Below, piece after piece: positions 10,378 through 21,650 of a stretch of DNA of 64,000 nucleotides. The position numbers and the translations under genes are program-made. This stretch comes from Cryptomeria japonica. Taxonomy: Eukaryota > Streptophyta > Pinopsida > Cupressales > Cupressaceae. The DNA is taken from assembly GCF_030272615.1 (NCBI RefSeq), contig NC_081413.1, forward strand, positions 551,703,136-551,767,135, written 5' to 3'. Position 1 is the first letter of the stretch, and each line of letters starts with the position of its first letter. The notes under the pieces were generated by a model that was not told the DNA's origin, did no database searches, and was given only the letters and a program-made list of their open reading frames with translations.

Positions 10378-11386
10378 ATGGCAAGCACAAGCACAAGCTT
10401 GACAAACCCACAGATTCCACAATTTAATGGCAAGAACTATGACTACTGGACAATCACAATGAAGACATTGTTTTGTGCTCAAGATTTGTGGGAATTTGTT
10501 GAGAATGGCTACCCAAAACCAATAGATACAGCAGCATATAATGCATTGTCTCAAGCAGATAAAGACTTATTGAAGGAAAATAGAAAGAAAGATTCAAAAG
10601 CCCTCTTCTTAATCTTCCAAGGAGTCAATGAAAGCATTTTTCCAAGGATTCAAAGTGCAACAAAATCCAAACAAGCTTGGGATATTTTGCAAATAGCATA
10701 CAAGGGAATGGACAAAGTAAAGACAACAAAACTACAAATGTTGAGAAGAGACTTTGAGACCATAGTAATGAAGGAGACTGAATCAATAGACTCATTTTTT
10801 ACATAGATTATTGGACTGGTTAATCAAATCAGATCTCATGGTGAGGCACTTGAAGAAAGAAGAGTACTTGAGAAGATATTGAGAAGCCAACCTCCAAGGT
10901 TTATGCCAATTGTTGTAGCCATTGAAGAGACTAAGAATCTCTCTCAATTTTCTGTGGATGAATTACTGCAGGGTTTATGCCAATTGTTGTAGCCATTGAA
11001 GAGACTAAGAATCTCTCTCAATTTTCAATGGATGAATTACAAGCATCACTCATTTCACATGAGCACGGGCTGAGTAGAACAAAAAATTCATCATTGGAGT
11101 ATGCCTTCAAAACACAAGCTACAATTAGCTATGGTAGAGGCAGAGGAAGGTCAAACTCAAGAGGAAGAGGAAGAAATTAATATAGAGGTGGAAGAAGTAG
11201 CCCATCAGACTCAGGTGGAAGAAGTAACCCATCAACTTCAAGTGGAAGAGGCAGCAACCAAAATTTCAATCATAATCAGCCCCAAGGTCAAAGGTATGAT
11301 AAGTCACAAGTTCAATGTCATTATTGCAAAAAATATGGACATTATTTGACTAAATGTAGAAAAAAACAATATGACAATAGACAATA
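10378..11386 (+). pseudogene. gag: Copia gag, broken by a stop and a 74 bp tandem duplication
   Basis: The start ATG at 10378 is followed by the UBN2-type gag pattern: FNGKNYDYW, then W..V..GY near codon 40, then AW..L...Y near codons 100-110. A TAG at 10804-10806 stops the frame. Bases 10898-10971 are then repeated as 10972-11045. Since 74 is not a multiple of three, this shifts the frame. The zinc knuckle CHYCKKYGHYLTKC is at 11316-11357 (CX2CX4HX4C), preceded by a repetitive Gly/Arg/Ser-rich stretch. The next frame begins the protease within 75 bases. Confidence 0.92.
10898..11045 (+). repeat. 74 bp tandem duplication inside copia gag
   Basis: GGTTTATGCCAATTGTTG begins both copies, at 10898 and 10972. 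They differ at a few bases near their ends (TCTGTGG against TCAATGG). It inactivates gag. Confidence 0.9.
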
Positions 11387-11426
11387 AAATGCAAATTTTA
11401 CAAAAGAAAATGAAAATCAGGGCAGT

Positions 11427-11823
11427 ATGTTTTTAGCCTGTAATGTTGCACAAGAACCACAAAAGGATGTATGGTTTTTAGATTCAGGATGCAGCAATCA
11501 TATGACTGGAAATGCAGAGCTATTTTCTAGTTTGGATAAGAATATAAAATTAGATGTCACATTAGGCAATGATAACAAAGTTTCAGTAATGGGGAAAGGA
11601 AAAATTAATATTCTAACTAAGGAGGGGGAAAAAAGGTTCATTTTAGATGTATGTTTTGTCTCTAGATTAAAACACAATTTGATGAGCATTGGCCAGCTTA
11701 TTCAAAAGGGATATAGAGTATTTTTCAAAAATGAAGAATGCACAATCTTAGATAAGTACCCCAACAATCAACTTATTGCAAAAGTAAAAATGACAAATAA
11801 TAGAATGTTTCCCCTTAGGATAT
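11427..11823 (+). pseudogene. Copia aspartic protease, cut by the nested insertion
   Basis: The active site reads VWFLDSGCSNHMTG at about 11469-11510, with the catalytic DSG intact. The family blocks HNLMSIGQL and FPLRI follow. The frame is open until the nested Tat element begins at 11824, where the last codons seen are an artefact of the inserted LTR. The polyprotein resumes at 30373. Confidence 0.92.
11819..11823. repeat. Target site duplication, left copy (GATAT) of the Tat insertion
   Basis: GATAT at 11819-11823 pairs with GATAC at 30368-30372, with one mismatch. The copia reading frame agrees with GATAC as the original target. Confidence 0.75.
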
Positions 11824-13268
11824 TGATGCCCTCCTAAATGGCACAAGGTTAGTCAATGATGAAATAACACAAAACACACAAAACCATTAGTGTTAGTCAA
11901 TCAAAAACTAATCTAAAAAGGCATACCAAAAGAGAGACTACAAGCATGCAAGCATATTTAACTATCAAAGCAAACATGATGAGGCATCTCCAAATACCTC
12001 CTAACATACTCTTAGTTCCTTCTCCCTTGTTCCTCTCCTCTCCAAGTTCCAAAATAGTGTAGCTCTCAGCAGCTTTTTGCACTATGGATGCTTATGGAGG
12101 ATTGAGATTGTAGTATAGCTCCAAATATGAAACGAAAAGCTAATACTAATCTATTGATGCTAAAATGATTGATTTTATTTAAAACAACAAGATATTAGAT
12201 AATTATGCTAAATGCTCTCTAAAAATGCCTATAGCTTAAATGCACACAAGTTTTCAGGATCTGGATTATGAAGGAATGGGCTCTATTTATAGGAAAAATG
12301 GAGCAATGGATGGCCAGGATTGAAAGGTTTAATCAAGGGTCAAGCTTGAAAGTTGGGGATCCATGTGCACAATTTGCACCAATGAAATGGTGACAAGTGT
12401 CAACATAGGGTTGGGTTGAAAGAAGGGGTTGGAGGCATTGAATGCCTGAAAAGACTTCATGGTTATCTAAAGGCTAAGGGTCAAGTCTAAATTAAGATTA
12501 CCCATTGGATTAAGAGTTAATCCAAGGATAAAACTTTGTGCAAATAATTAAGAGATAATCATGGTCAAAGCATTAAAGGCCTGATGAGACCCTTGGGTTG
12601 GGTAGAGGTTGAGTCAAAACAAATGTTTTAACCATGTGGGAGGGTTTGGGTTAACCATTAATGGTTATTGGAGACTTTGTGGATTAAGTGGTTGAAAGTT
12701 GGAAGCCTTTAACGGCTATCAAAGACTTTGAAGATTTAAGTGGTTGAAGGTTGAAAACCTTTAATGGTTATCAAAGACTTTTAGGCTTTGAGAAGTGACT
12801 CCATTTTGCTTAAGAATGTGACAATAATTAGGGGATGGATTAGGCTAATTAGGAAGGGGTTAGAAGAATCTAGAAGGGGATTAGATTTTGCAAGTGGATT
12901 TGGTGGGTGAGGGAAAATAGGATTTTATTTAAAATAAAAATTCATTTATTTCAATAAATGTGTGCAAGTTGCATTTGTAGGAAAATGCAAGTGGGGTGGG
13001 GATAATGATTTAAATAAATGTTTTATTTAATTTATTTAAAAGAGGAAAAGGGGATTTTATTAAATAAATAGATTTTATTTATTTAATTGAATGGAATTTG
13101 ATTTAATTAATTAATTAAAATAAATTGAATAATTTATTTAATTAATAGAAGAATGTTTGGGGATGAATTAATTAAATATTAATTTAATTAACTGATGGCT
13201 AGTAGATTTTTAATCAAATAAATAGCGAATATTTATTTAATTAAGCTGGACAGATTTGTGTGACTACA
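11824..13268 (-). repeat. Tat 3' LTR (element sense), 1445 bp
   Basis: It is the same length as the other copy. The differences seen include C/T at 12011/29110, 12132/29231, 12243/29342, 12281/29380 and 12713/29812. Several fall at CG sites. Confidence 0.95.
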
Positions 13269-13828
13269 TTTGCCCCTCTTTGAGATGGTGCGGTTTAGCG
13301 CATCGTTTCAAAGAAAGAAAAACTAGTGTGAAGAAAATGCCCCATAAAATGTTAATTTAATGGGTGGTATGCCCCCTCGAGAGATGGGTCGAAAAATTTT
13401 AAAAAAAATCGGGCGATCTCTCGAAAAAGAATGAAAATTGGCAGGGTGATAGAAGAAAAGAAGTTAGGTATACTGGTGAAAAATAGAAGAAATCGGGGGA
13501 AACATGGAGAAATGGGGGGCTTGGGAAGTTCACGGGGACCACGGCGATGAGCGGGGCGAAGTTACGGTGACGGCGGGGGGTAGGGGTGAAAGGGGTGAAA
13601 ATAGGATCATTTGTGACCGCGACCAGTTGAAAACGAGAGCTCTGAAAGTGACATTTGGAGGAGCAAGGAGCAGCTACGATGCCGATTCCGATCACCGAGC
13701 ACAGATTCGAACGAGTCCGACGGTTCCAGCGCCCAGACGACTACGGACCAGCGGTACGCAAATTTAAAAACTTAATTTTCATGCATTTTTGATAGGTTTT
13801 TAGCTGAGTCCAAGTCAAGTTGGAGCAA
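13269..13828. other. Tat 3' untranslated zone with polypurine tract
   Basis: On the minus strand the bases next to the LTR read AAAGAGGGGCAAA (13281-13269), a good polypurine tract. A hairpin-like CTTTGAGATGGTGCG..CGCATCGTTTCAAAG (13278-13313) overlaps it. The rest is G-rich on the plus strand (13500-13620), with no coding evidence. Confidence 0.7.
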
Positions 13829-14160
13829 GAGCGCTGGAACTCTGGTTTTGGCGTTTTTGCTCCATAAACTAGTGCTATTGTGCCGCAATGGCGCTATTGT
13901 GCTCTTGTTTGAGCGCTTTTGCTATGCATTGGCGCTATTGTATAAAAGTTTGAGCGCTATTAACTAAGTAGCGCTATTGACTAAGTAGCGCTATTGTAGG
14001 GTGAAATGAGCGCTTTTGTTTTTAAAGAGCGCTATTGTATAGCTGTTTTAGCGCTTTTGCAGTTGTAGCGCTTTCAGATAGTTTTTTGAGCGCTTTTGCC
14101 AGGGTTGTAGCGCTATTGTGTAAAACTAGCGCTTTGGTAGGTAAAATAGCGCTTTTGTCT
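13829..14160 (+). repeat. Array of about 15 GCGCTATTG / GCGCTTTTG decamers before the antisense ORF
   Basis: Units such as AGCGCTATTG, GCGCTTTTG and AGCGCTATTAACT recur every 15-25 bases. The orientation is opposite, in element sense, to the array near the primer site (28557-28835). Confidence 0.88.
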
Positions 14161-14423
14161 TAGGATAAAGAGATGCCCCAGTTTTGGACAAAACAAATCT
14201 CTTGATGCCAATGATTGATGGATGGCGAGGTGAAGTGGGAGTTGTTTTGAACCATAGCAGCCTGATGAAACTTAGGTCATTTGTTAGGATAAATGCCCGT
14301 TGAAGTCTAGGCGGCCATGATTGCTTACCTGTTGAGACCCGAAGATACTTGATCAAAGTATCTGATGATAGTCTAGGTTTAAACTTAAGAAAGTTTGAAA
14401 ACAAAACAACTGATAGTGATGTG

Positions 14424-16118
14424 ATGAATGTCTATGCGCAGGAGGATCTGCGCGTGTTGCAATTACGCGAGCGTCATCCTGCGACACAGGGGTTGCGGGA
14501 CCGGTTGACGCAGGCGGAGATAGACTGTATTGCAGCTACTAGCCTCTATGAGGTGATGCACATGCCCATGATTCGGATGAATCACGGCCTGATTACAGCA
14601 TTGGCAGAGCGGTGGCACAGTGAGACATGTACGTTTCATTTAGCCGAGGGAGAGATGACTGTGACTTTGGAGGACGTGTGGCGTATCCTTCGGATTCTGA
14701 TTCGGGGGGAGTTGGTTACATACGATAGATCCTGAGGGACCATGTCATGTCAGAGGATTTTTGACGATGATGTATATATTGACGATGGCTCGATCGCATG
14801 GGAGGATATAGCGGCACTATATGAGCCCCTTCCAGCAATGTTGTCAAGGATTGTGGAAGGACTTCTATGTCCAGACAGGCGGTCTCATGGATTAGCAGTG
14901 GGATGGGGACAGGTGATAGAGATGATGATGACCGAGGGGACCCGATTTGCATGGGGGCCATGCGTGCTAGCGCACATGTATCAGGAGCTCCACAAGGTAG
15001 TGTATCGAGGGAGGGGTTTTCTAGCAGTGGGCATGACGCTGCTACATGTTTGGGCATGGGAGCACCTACCAGTGACTCGACCAGTGAGTCTCAGATTCCA
15101 AGCCGTGGACCAGCCATACATGTTTATGTACAGTGGCATGATGAGTCAGCCCCACTTGGGGAAGGTAGAGTGGTGGCGGCGGGCATTGGATGACTTGGAT
15201 GCAGTGATATGGCGGCCATACTTGGAGTGTGAGCCATGGGAGGATGACGCAGAGGCATTACCGTATGTGTTCATGACCCGATTCCTCATTGGGAGGACCT
15301 CATATCATGTGGAGAGACAGGTGCCGGGACGAGTGATGAAGCAGTTTGGACGGCAGGAGGGACTGCTTAGTGGATCTGGAGAGTATGCACGGGTTATTCG
15401 AGAGCGGTATGCATGGGGTCCAGTGCTACCATATGATCAGGCACTGGCAGAGTTTCGGACACTGCAGGCGAGGCCATGGGACCTACGACCGAGGGTCGTT
15501 GATGCAGGAGTGACAGCGGAGTATACACAGTACTGAGCGGCACATCCGATCCGACGTATATCAGACCCGACAGAGCTGATCCCAGCTTTTGAGGATGAGA
15601 GGGGACGGGGATGAGGACGGAGAGCAGGAGGTCGAGGAGGAGGAGGAGGAGGAGGAGGAGGTGGGGGAGGAGGAGGAGGAGATGGAGGTGGTGGAGGAGG
15701 AGGTGGGGATGGAGGTGGCGGAGGAGGAGGGGGTGGGTTGGGGATGCCGAGGCCTATTGGAGAGGGTGATACAGGTGAGGCAGCCATGGACACGGGAGAG
15801 GGAGCTACTGGGGATCTGCAGGATCATATGATAGGTTATTTGCAGACCCGGATAGAGAGATTAGAGGAGGAGGTTGCAGCTAGGGATGTGCAGCTATTTG
15901 CACGTGAGTCAGAGCTGATGGTGGTGTTGCAGGAGAGAGATATTGCGGTGGAGAGATTGGCGGAGCTGCAGGAGAGGGTTCAGATTGGAGTAGGAGCACA
16001 AGGTCCTATAGGGGAGGTGATGAGGGAGATGCGGCGAGCGCAGGCAGAGATAGAGTACTGGCGGGGCTTATATGAGCAGGTTGTACCAGTTAGCCAGCGA
16101 GCTCTCAGCTATTCATAG
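14424..16118 (+). pseudogene. Plant mobile domain (PMD) ORF with glycine-rich linker and coiled coil, antisense in the Tat element
   Basis: The first ATG in frame is at 14424. The N-terminal block MPMIRMNHGLITALAERWH (14569-14625) and the FHLAEGEMTVTLEDVWRIL block (14635-14691) are diagnostic of the plant mobile domain (MAIN/MAIL1-like, PF10536). The domain continues through IAWEDIAALYEPLP and LLHVWAWEHLPVTRP to about 15480. A glycine-rich linker is encoded by GGA repeats (15630-15750). It is followed by a coiled coil of about 70 residues (YLQTRIERLEEEVAARD, 15837-15887 and on). Three in-frame TGA codons interrupt one continuous frame: 14733, 15534 and 15612. The plus-strand direction is opposite to gag-pol. 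PMD proteins act in the nucleus in silencing and genome stability. What this copy does for the element is unknown. Confidence 0.88.
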
Positions 16119-18926
16119 ATGCGGCAGGCCAGATCCGAGCGATCACAGAGGATGCAGAGCAGTGGGGGTGTGATGGGTCCTCTATGGCAAGAGAGATCAG
16201 GGGATGCAGGAGGGAGTGGGGGTTCGATGAGGCCTCCACAGAGAGATGGATCAGGTGGTGTAGGTAGAGGTGGTGGTGGTGGTACAGCATCTGGGCAAAG
16301 CGGCATTTGAGAGGGCATTTTTGCATACATATATTGTATCATTGTTTATTTATGGACTGTATCTTGGATGGCTCTTGATAGCCAATTTTGTAGACTTCAT
16401 TGTACTCTGATATATGAGATGATATATATGAGGAGATCCCATATTGTGATGATATGCATTTGATTATGTATGGATGCTTATGCATGATGATGATTTATTG
16501 CTTAGATGGATATGTGTACATGTATGCATTTGATGAGATGTTTCTTTTATGCATGTTTTTATGATGATTTATGATGTTGGATACTGACATATGAATGCAG
16601 GTTTATATATGTATTGGTTTTGATTTGTTTGATGCAATGCTTTATGTATGGAATGCTATGATGATGATATACGTTTATGATGATTTTATGAACAGGATTT
16701 TGATGTTTCCTATTGCAATATAATGATGAGATGATTTATGTGATGATGTTAATGCAATGGTTGAATGAATGATTTTATGTATGGATATGCATCTAGATGT
16801 GTTTTTAGATGAATGTAATATGGATAAACAAAATGTGAAGTACAAATGTTTATTTGATAATGCCTAAATGAATGCAATAGGTAAAATGGATATATGAAAT
16901 GATATGAACCAATGTTTTGTAAACAAAATGGATTTTATGATTCTAAATGTTTTAAATATGTTTTAAGTAAAAATGATAATATGAGGATACTATAACTTAT
17001 GTTTTTAATAACTGCACCTTAATGCAATTAAAAAAACGGATAATGAAATGTAATGTGAAATGACTCCTAAAATGTGCCTAATAAGATATGTTAATAAATG
17101 GATGAATGAATGCACCTTTTTCACTAATGAAAGGATGCAATAATAAATAATAAAGGATAATGAAATGATGATGGATAATTGATATGAAATGAATGCTTAT
17201 TAAATGATTTAATACAATCAAAGACAATTTAATCCCATGAATGGATCTAATTATTTATGATTAATGGAATGATGCAACTAATTTTGATGAAAACTAAATG
17301 TCAAGAAAATGAACTATAATGTAAAAATGACATGAATGTTTAATGTAAGATGCAACTAAATGTTTAATGCAAGATGCAACTAAATGCTTAATGCAAGATG
17401 CGACTAAATGTGAGGATGATATGATTATGAGGAATGCAAGGTTTGTAAGACTTTGCGTGATGTATTGATGATGTATCAGAGTACTTGGTCACGATTGTAT
17501 CCAAGACTAGCTTTATTGGTCATGTTTGCATGTAAATCCTTCATATGAATGAATGAATGGATGGGTGATATGCAACGAAATGCAATGTATAAACAGATGA
17601 GATGAAATGACGATCCATAGTGCTCTATTTTCATCATTGAGCTGTAAAATGTTGGAAGAGAATACAAGCATCTTGACATAATGATTCAAGATGACCTGAG
17701 TATTTCTTTCATGGATTTTAATATAGCAAGTTAATAAAACGACTTGATATAAGGGATCAAGTTGACCTGAGTATTGCTTGCGGAACAGACAAGTATTATC
17801 TCCGTTCATGCGTGACTTGCATCGTCCTTCTTGATCTTAGGCTGATCAGATCCTGAGACAAGTGCATACCGTACTAAGAAATAAAACCTTTATCCAATTT
17901 GGAGGAAGAGGAACCAAAGAATGAGCATTGTACCTGTAACCAAACAGTATATATACATAAAGAATAAAGAATAAGGATCCTTGGTAATGGTTCATGTCCA
18001 TATGGTCGAGGCATACGCTGTAGTCAGCAAGCCGTAGTGATCTATGACTGCATTTGGCATAAGATCACGTAGCTTGGTGAACTTCCCACGTAGACACCAT
18101 TAGTACATGCCCTAGAACTTCATCGGAAACAATGTGCAAACGATACAAAAACAATGCTGAAAGATGCTGATACAGATACACAAACGATTGTACTCACAAA
18201 TCAACCAAGTATTTGATCGCCTAACAGAATTTTCTTGTCAAAGAAAACATCATCTTGTCTTTGTTTTGGTAAGGAAGGATGCATCCTTGTTTAAAAGACA
18301 GTTTGATTGTTGATGTTGATTGTGTGTTTGATTGGTAAGTGGTCATTGTGTGAGTACTGTGTTAATGTTGGTTTTGTATCTGCGTGGATGAATATGTACA
18401 AGGTGTTGCCATGTTTTTGTTTGATTTTCAATGGTTTTTTCATTGTTTTTTGGATTTTTGTATTGTTTTTTAATGTTTTTGGATTTTGCGAGACATTTTT
18501 GAATGTTTTTGCCAATGAATCACCAGTAATGTAGAATCCACTTCCATCATCTAGATTGTAAGGGCATTGCCCCCAATTTGGACATGATTTATGAAAAAGT
18601 GGGATACCAGACGCATGAAGTACTTTCTTGGATTACAGATCAAATAACAAGCCATGGTTAGATGGATGGATGTGTGTATGTATGAATGTGATCGCAATGA
18701 GCCTGAAAGATACTGGAGCCATTGCCTTTACGAGTGGCACCTGTTTGCCAGGTTTTCACCATCGCACTTACCCAAGGTCCCACCGGAGTGGTTGTTCACC
18801 GTTTGGATGAATGATTTTTCTTTACTTTTTTTTTTTTTTTGAATGTTTTTGTATTTTCTTCAGGACATTTTTCTGAATGTTTTTGGTATTTTCTGGTATG
18901 TAAGGGAGCCGGATGCCTTGTACACC
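16119..18926. other. Non-coding zone between the antisense ORF and Tat pol
   Basis: The first half (16330-17450) is AT-rich and full of ATGATG and AATG words. It contains three tandem 24 bp copies at 17338-17409. Near 18415-18500 and 18830-18890 are T-rich runs with repeated AATGTTTTTG. No conserved domain is seen in either strand. Confidence 0.7.
17338..17409 (+). repeat. Three tandem copies of a 24 bp unit
   Basis: The unit is GTTTAATGCAAGATGCAACT plus AAAT. The three copies start at 17338, 17362 and 17386 and differ at one to three bases. Confidence 0.9.
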
Positions 18927-21647
18927 TTAAGTATAAAACCATTTGAGGTGCATGCTATTGATTGGATCTGCGAGCGGTTCTCCTTCTGATGTAGCCAACT
19001 GATATGCCCCGGACCCGAACACAGCAGTGACAACATATTGGCCCAGCCAGTTTGATTCAAACTTGCCCTGATGTTCTTTGTTTGGTTGGTTGCGAGGATT
19101 CTCTCGTAGAACAAGATCACCTACCTCAAATGTACGAGGTCTAACTCGGTGATTGTAGCTTCTACTCATGCGCTGCTGATAGGCTTTGAGGTGATTGTAT
19201 GCAGCTTGTCGTTTCTCATCAAGTAACTCTAAGTCCTGAAGACGGGATACTCTGTATGCTTCATCATCGATGAGATTGTGCAAGGAAACCCATAGTGATG
19301 GGATCTCGACTTCAATAGGTAAGATAGCTTCTACACCATAGACCAATGAATAAGGAGTTGCACCTGTAGGGGTTCGAATGCTAGTTCGATATGCCCATAA
19401 TGCTGGATTCAATTGAACATGCCAATCACGACCGGCATCATTGACTGTCTTCTTTAGGATTCTCAATATGTTTTTATTGGATGCTTCAGCCTGACCATTG
19501 CCTTGTGGGTAATAGGGAGTGGAAAAGCGGTGTTGGATATGAAATTTCTCACAAAGTTCACGGACATCCTGATTTTTGAAAGGAAGACCATTATCTGTGA
19601 CAATGGACATGGGCACACCATACCGGCAGATGATGTAGTTGAGGATGAATGAGGCGATCTGCTTGCCGGTGACTTGGGTAAGTGGAACAGCTTCGATCCA
19701 CTTTGTGAAATATTCGGTGGCGGTAATGATAAATTTATGGCCATTGGATGAAGATGGATGAATCTTACCCACAAGGTCAAGGCCCCATTGATAGAAAGAC
19801 CATGGTGTCGTGATTGGTTGCAGTTCCTGGGCCGGTGCATGTATCAGGTCGCCATGAACTTGACATTTCTTGCATTTTCTGACAAAGTAGTAGGAATCCT
19901 TTTCCATAGATGGCCAATAATATCCAGCTCGCATGAGTTTCTTGGCTAGTGACGGACCACTTGAGTGAGTCCCGCAAATTCCTTCATGTACCTCTTCTAA
20001 GGCCTTTGTTATCTCATCTTGTTCTAGACATCGAAGGAGAGTACCATCAAGACTACGTCGGTATAGGGTTTCGGCAATAATGGTATATCGAGCAGTTTGG
20101 CGAATGAAGGTTTTACGTTGGTTATTTGATTGGTTGGGAGGAAGGGTGTGATCGCAGAGATAGGTGTAGAACTCACCGTACCATGGGGATTCAGAACCGA
20201 CAAGGCGACATATCACTTCAGATTCAGGGATATCATAAGCGGGGATCCAAAGTTGTTCTACCAAGAACTCGTAGCGTGTTGAATTCTGTGGAAGATCTAG
20301 TAGAGATGCGATGGTAGCCATAGCGTCAGCAGCTCGATTCTGATCTCTTGGTATCTGCTCAAAGGTGATAGTAATAAATGATGTCTTTAGATTGTCCACC
20401 ATTTGCTTGTATGGCATGAGTTTATCATCCTTAGTCTGATACTCATCTGTTGCTTTTTGAATGACCAGTTGGGAGTCACCATATACTTGTAGTTCTTGTA
20501 ATTTCCATTGTACAGCTAGCCTGAGTCCTGTGATCAAGGCCTCATACTCTGCTATGTTGTTGGTGCATGGAAATGTGAGCCTGTAAGACTTTGGGATGTT
20601 GTCACCTTGAGGTGTGATAAACAGAATGCCTGCCCTCGAGCCGTGCCTAGTGTATGAACCATCAAAATATAGTTTCCATGGTTGTGCTGTTGTGATCATG
20701 AATAGCTCTTCATCTGGAAAATTGGAAATGAGGGGATGATCGCCTATGAGTGGTGCATCAGCCAACTGATCTGCAATAACTTGACCTTTGATAGCCTTAC
20801 GGTCCACATACTCAATGTCAAATTCACTTAGAATCATCACCCATTTGGCCAAGCGACCTGTCAATGCTGCTTTGCTAAGTAAGTACTTGAGTGGATCAAT
20901 CTTTGCGATGAGTTGTACCTTGTGTGTCAACAAATAGTGCCGCAATTTAGTGGCTGCTAAGATTACTGCTAGGCAAGCTCGCTCAATAGGTGTGTAATTG
21001 AGTTCATAGCCAACCAGTGTGCGAGAGATGTAGTATACAACACACTCTTTGCCTTCTGCATTATGTTGTGCCAGTAGTACACCCAATGCTGTACTTGTTG
21101 CTGAGATATAAAGTAACAACGGTCTACTTGAATCTGGTGGCATCAGCAATGGTGGATTCATGAGATAGTCTTTAAGCACCTGAAATGCTTGTTGGCATTT
21201 GTCATCCCACTGAAAGCGGATGTTCTTGTGTAGCAAGTGTGTGAATGGGTGACATTTATCAGCCAATTGTGCAATGAATCTTCGGATTGATTGAAGTCGT
21301 CCTTGTAGTGTTCTTAGCTGACTGATATTCTTTGGAGGTGGCATGTCCATGATAGCTTTTACCTTTGCTGGGTCAACCTCAATGCCTTTGCTTGAGACAA
21401 TGTATCCTAGAAGCTTCCCGGAGGTCACTCCAAAGACACATTTCTTTGGGTTGAGTCGAACATGGTATTGTTCCAGTCTATCAAAGATTTTATCTAAGAT
21501 GTGGAGATGCCCTTCTCTAGTGAGTGATTTTGCTAGTAAGTCATCCACATAATCTTCCATCATAGTATGCATCATGTCATGGAAGATGGTGGTCATTGCT
21601 CTTTGATAGGTGGCTCCTGCATTCTTTAGACCAAAAGGCATTACATT
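18927..21647 (-). CDS. Tat pol, second part: reverse transcriptase end, two RNases H, integrase (904-codon open frame)
   Basis: This long frame follows the TAG at 21648. YVDD (residues 31-34, about 21551-21540) is the polymerase active site. The first RNase H (about 165-285) has ISATSTALGV where the catalytic aspartate is expected, so it looks inactive, as is usual in the Tat lineage. The second, archaeal-type RNase H (about 321-450) keeps FDGS, EYEA, GDSQ and ADAM, its four acidic positions. The integrase has the zinc region ending CKKCQVHGD, LDLVG, VTDNG and GQAEASN, so the DDE triad is intact. VYGVEAILP and a C-terminal tail follow. The stop is TAA-type at 18927, just before non-coding DNA. 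Confidence 0.93.
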   Translation of the reverse strand, partial: NVMPFGLKNAGATYQRAMTTIFHDMMHTMMEDYVDDLLAKSLTREGHLHILDKIFDRLEQYHVRLNPKKCVFGVTSGKLLGYIVSSKGIEVDPAKVKAIMDMPPPKNISQLRTLQGRLQSIRRFIAQLADKCHPFTHLLHKNIRFQWDDKCQQAFQVLKDYLMNPPLLMPPDSSRPLLLYISATSTALGVLLAQHNAEGKECVVYYISRTLVGYELNYTPIERACLAVILAATKLRHYLLTHKVQLIAKIDPLKYLLSKAALTGRLAKWVMILSEFDIEYVDRKAIKGQVIADQLADAPLIGDHPLISNFPDEELFMITTAQPWKLYFDGSYTRHGSRAGILFITPQGDNIPKSYRLTFPCTNNIAEYEALITGLRLAVQWKLQELQVYGDSQLVIQKATDEYQTKDDKLMPYKQMVDNLKTSFITITFEQIPRDQNRAADAMATIASLLDLPQNSTRYEFLVEQLWIPAYDIPESEVICRLVGSESPWYGEFYTYLCDHTLPPNQSNNQRKTFIRQTARYTIIAETLYRRSLDGTLLRCLEQDEITKALEEVHEGICGTHSSGPSLAKKLMRAGYYWPSMEKDSYYFVRKCKKCQVHGDLIHAPAQELQPITTPWSFYQWGLDLVGKIHPSSSNGHKFIITATEYFTKWIEAVPLTQVTGKQIASFILNYIICRYGVPMSIVTDNGLPFKNQDVRELCEKFHIQHRFSTPYYPQGNGQAEASNKNILRILKKTVNDAGRDWHVQLNPALWAYRTSIRTPTGATPYSLVYGVEAILPIEVEIPSLWVSLHNLIDDEAYRVSRLQDLELLDEKRQAAYNHLKAYQQRMSRSYNHRVRPRTFEVGDLVLRENPRNQPNKEHQGKFESNWLGQYVVTAVFGSGAYQLATSEGEPLADPINSMHLKWFYT

Positions 21648-21650
21648 CTA

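Noticed and set aside
15437-15827. Long proline-rich and serine-rich frames on the minus strand
   Set aside because: They are the reverse of the GGA-repeat that encodes the glycine linker of the antisense ORF; composition alone explains them.
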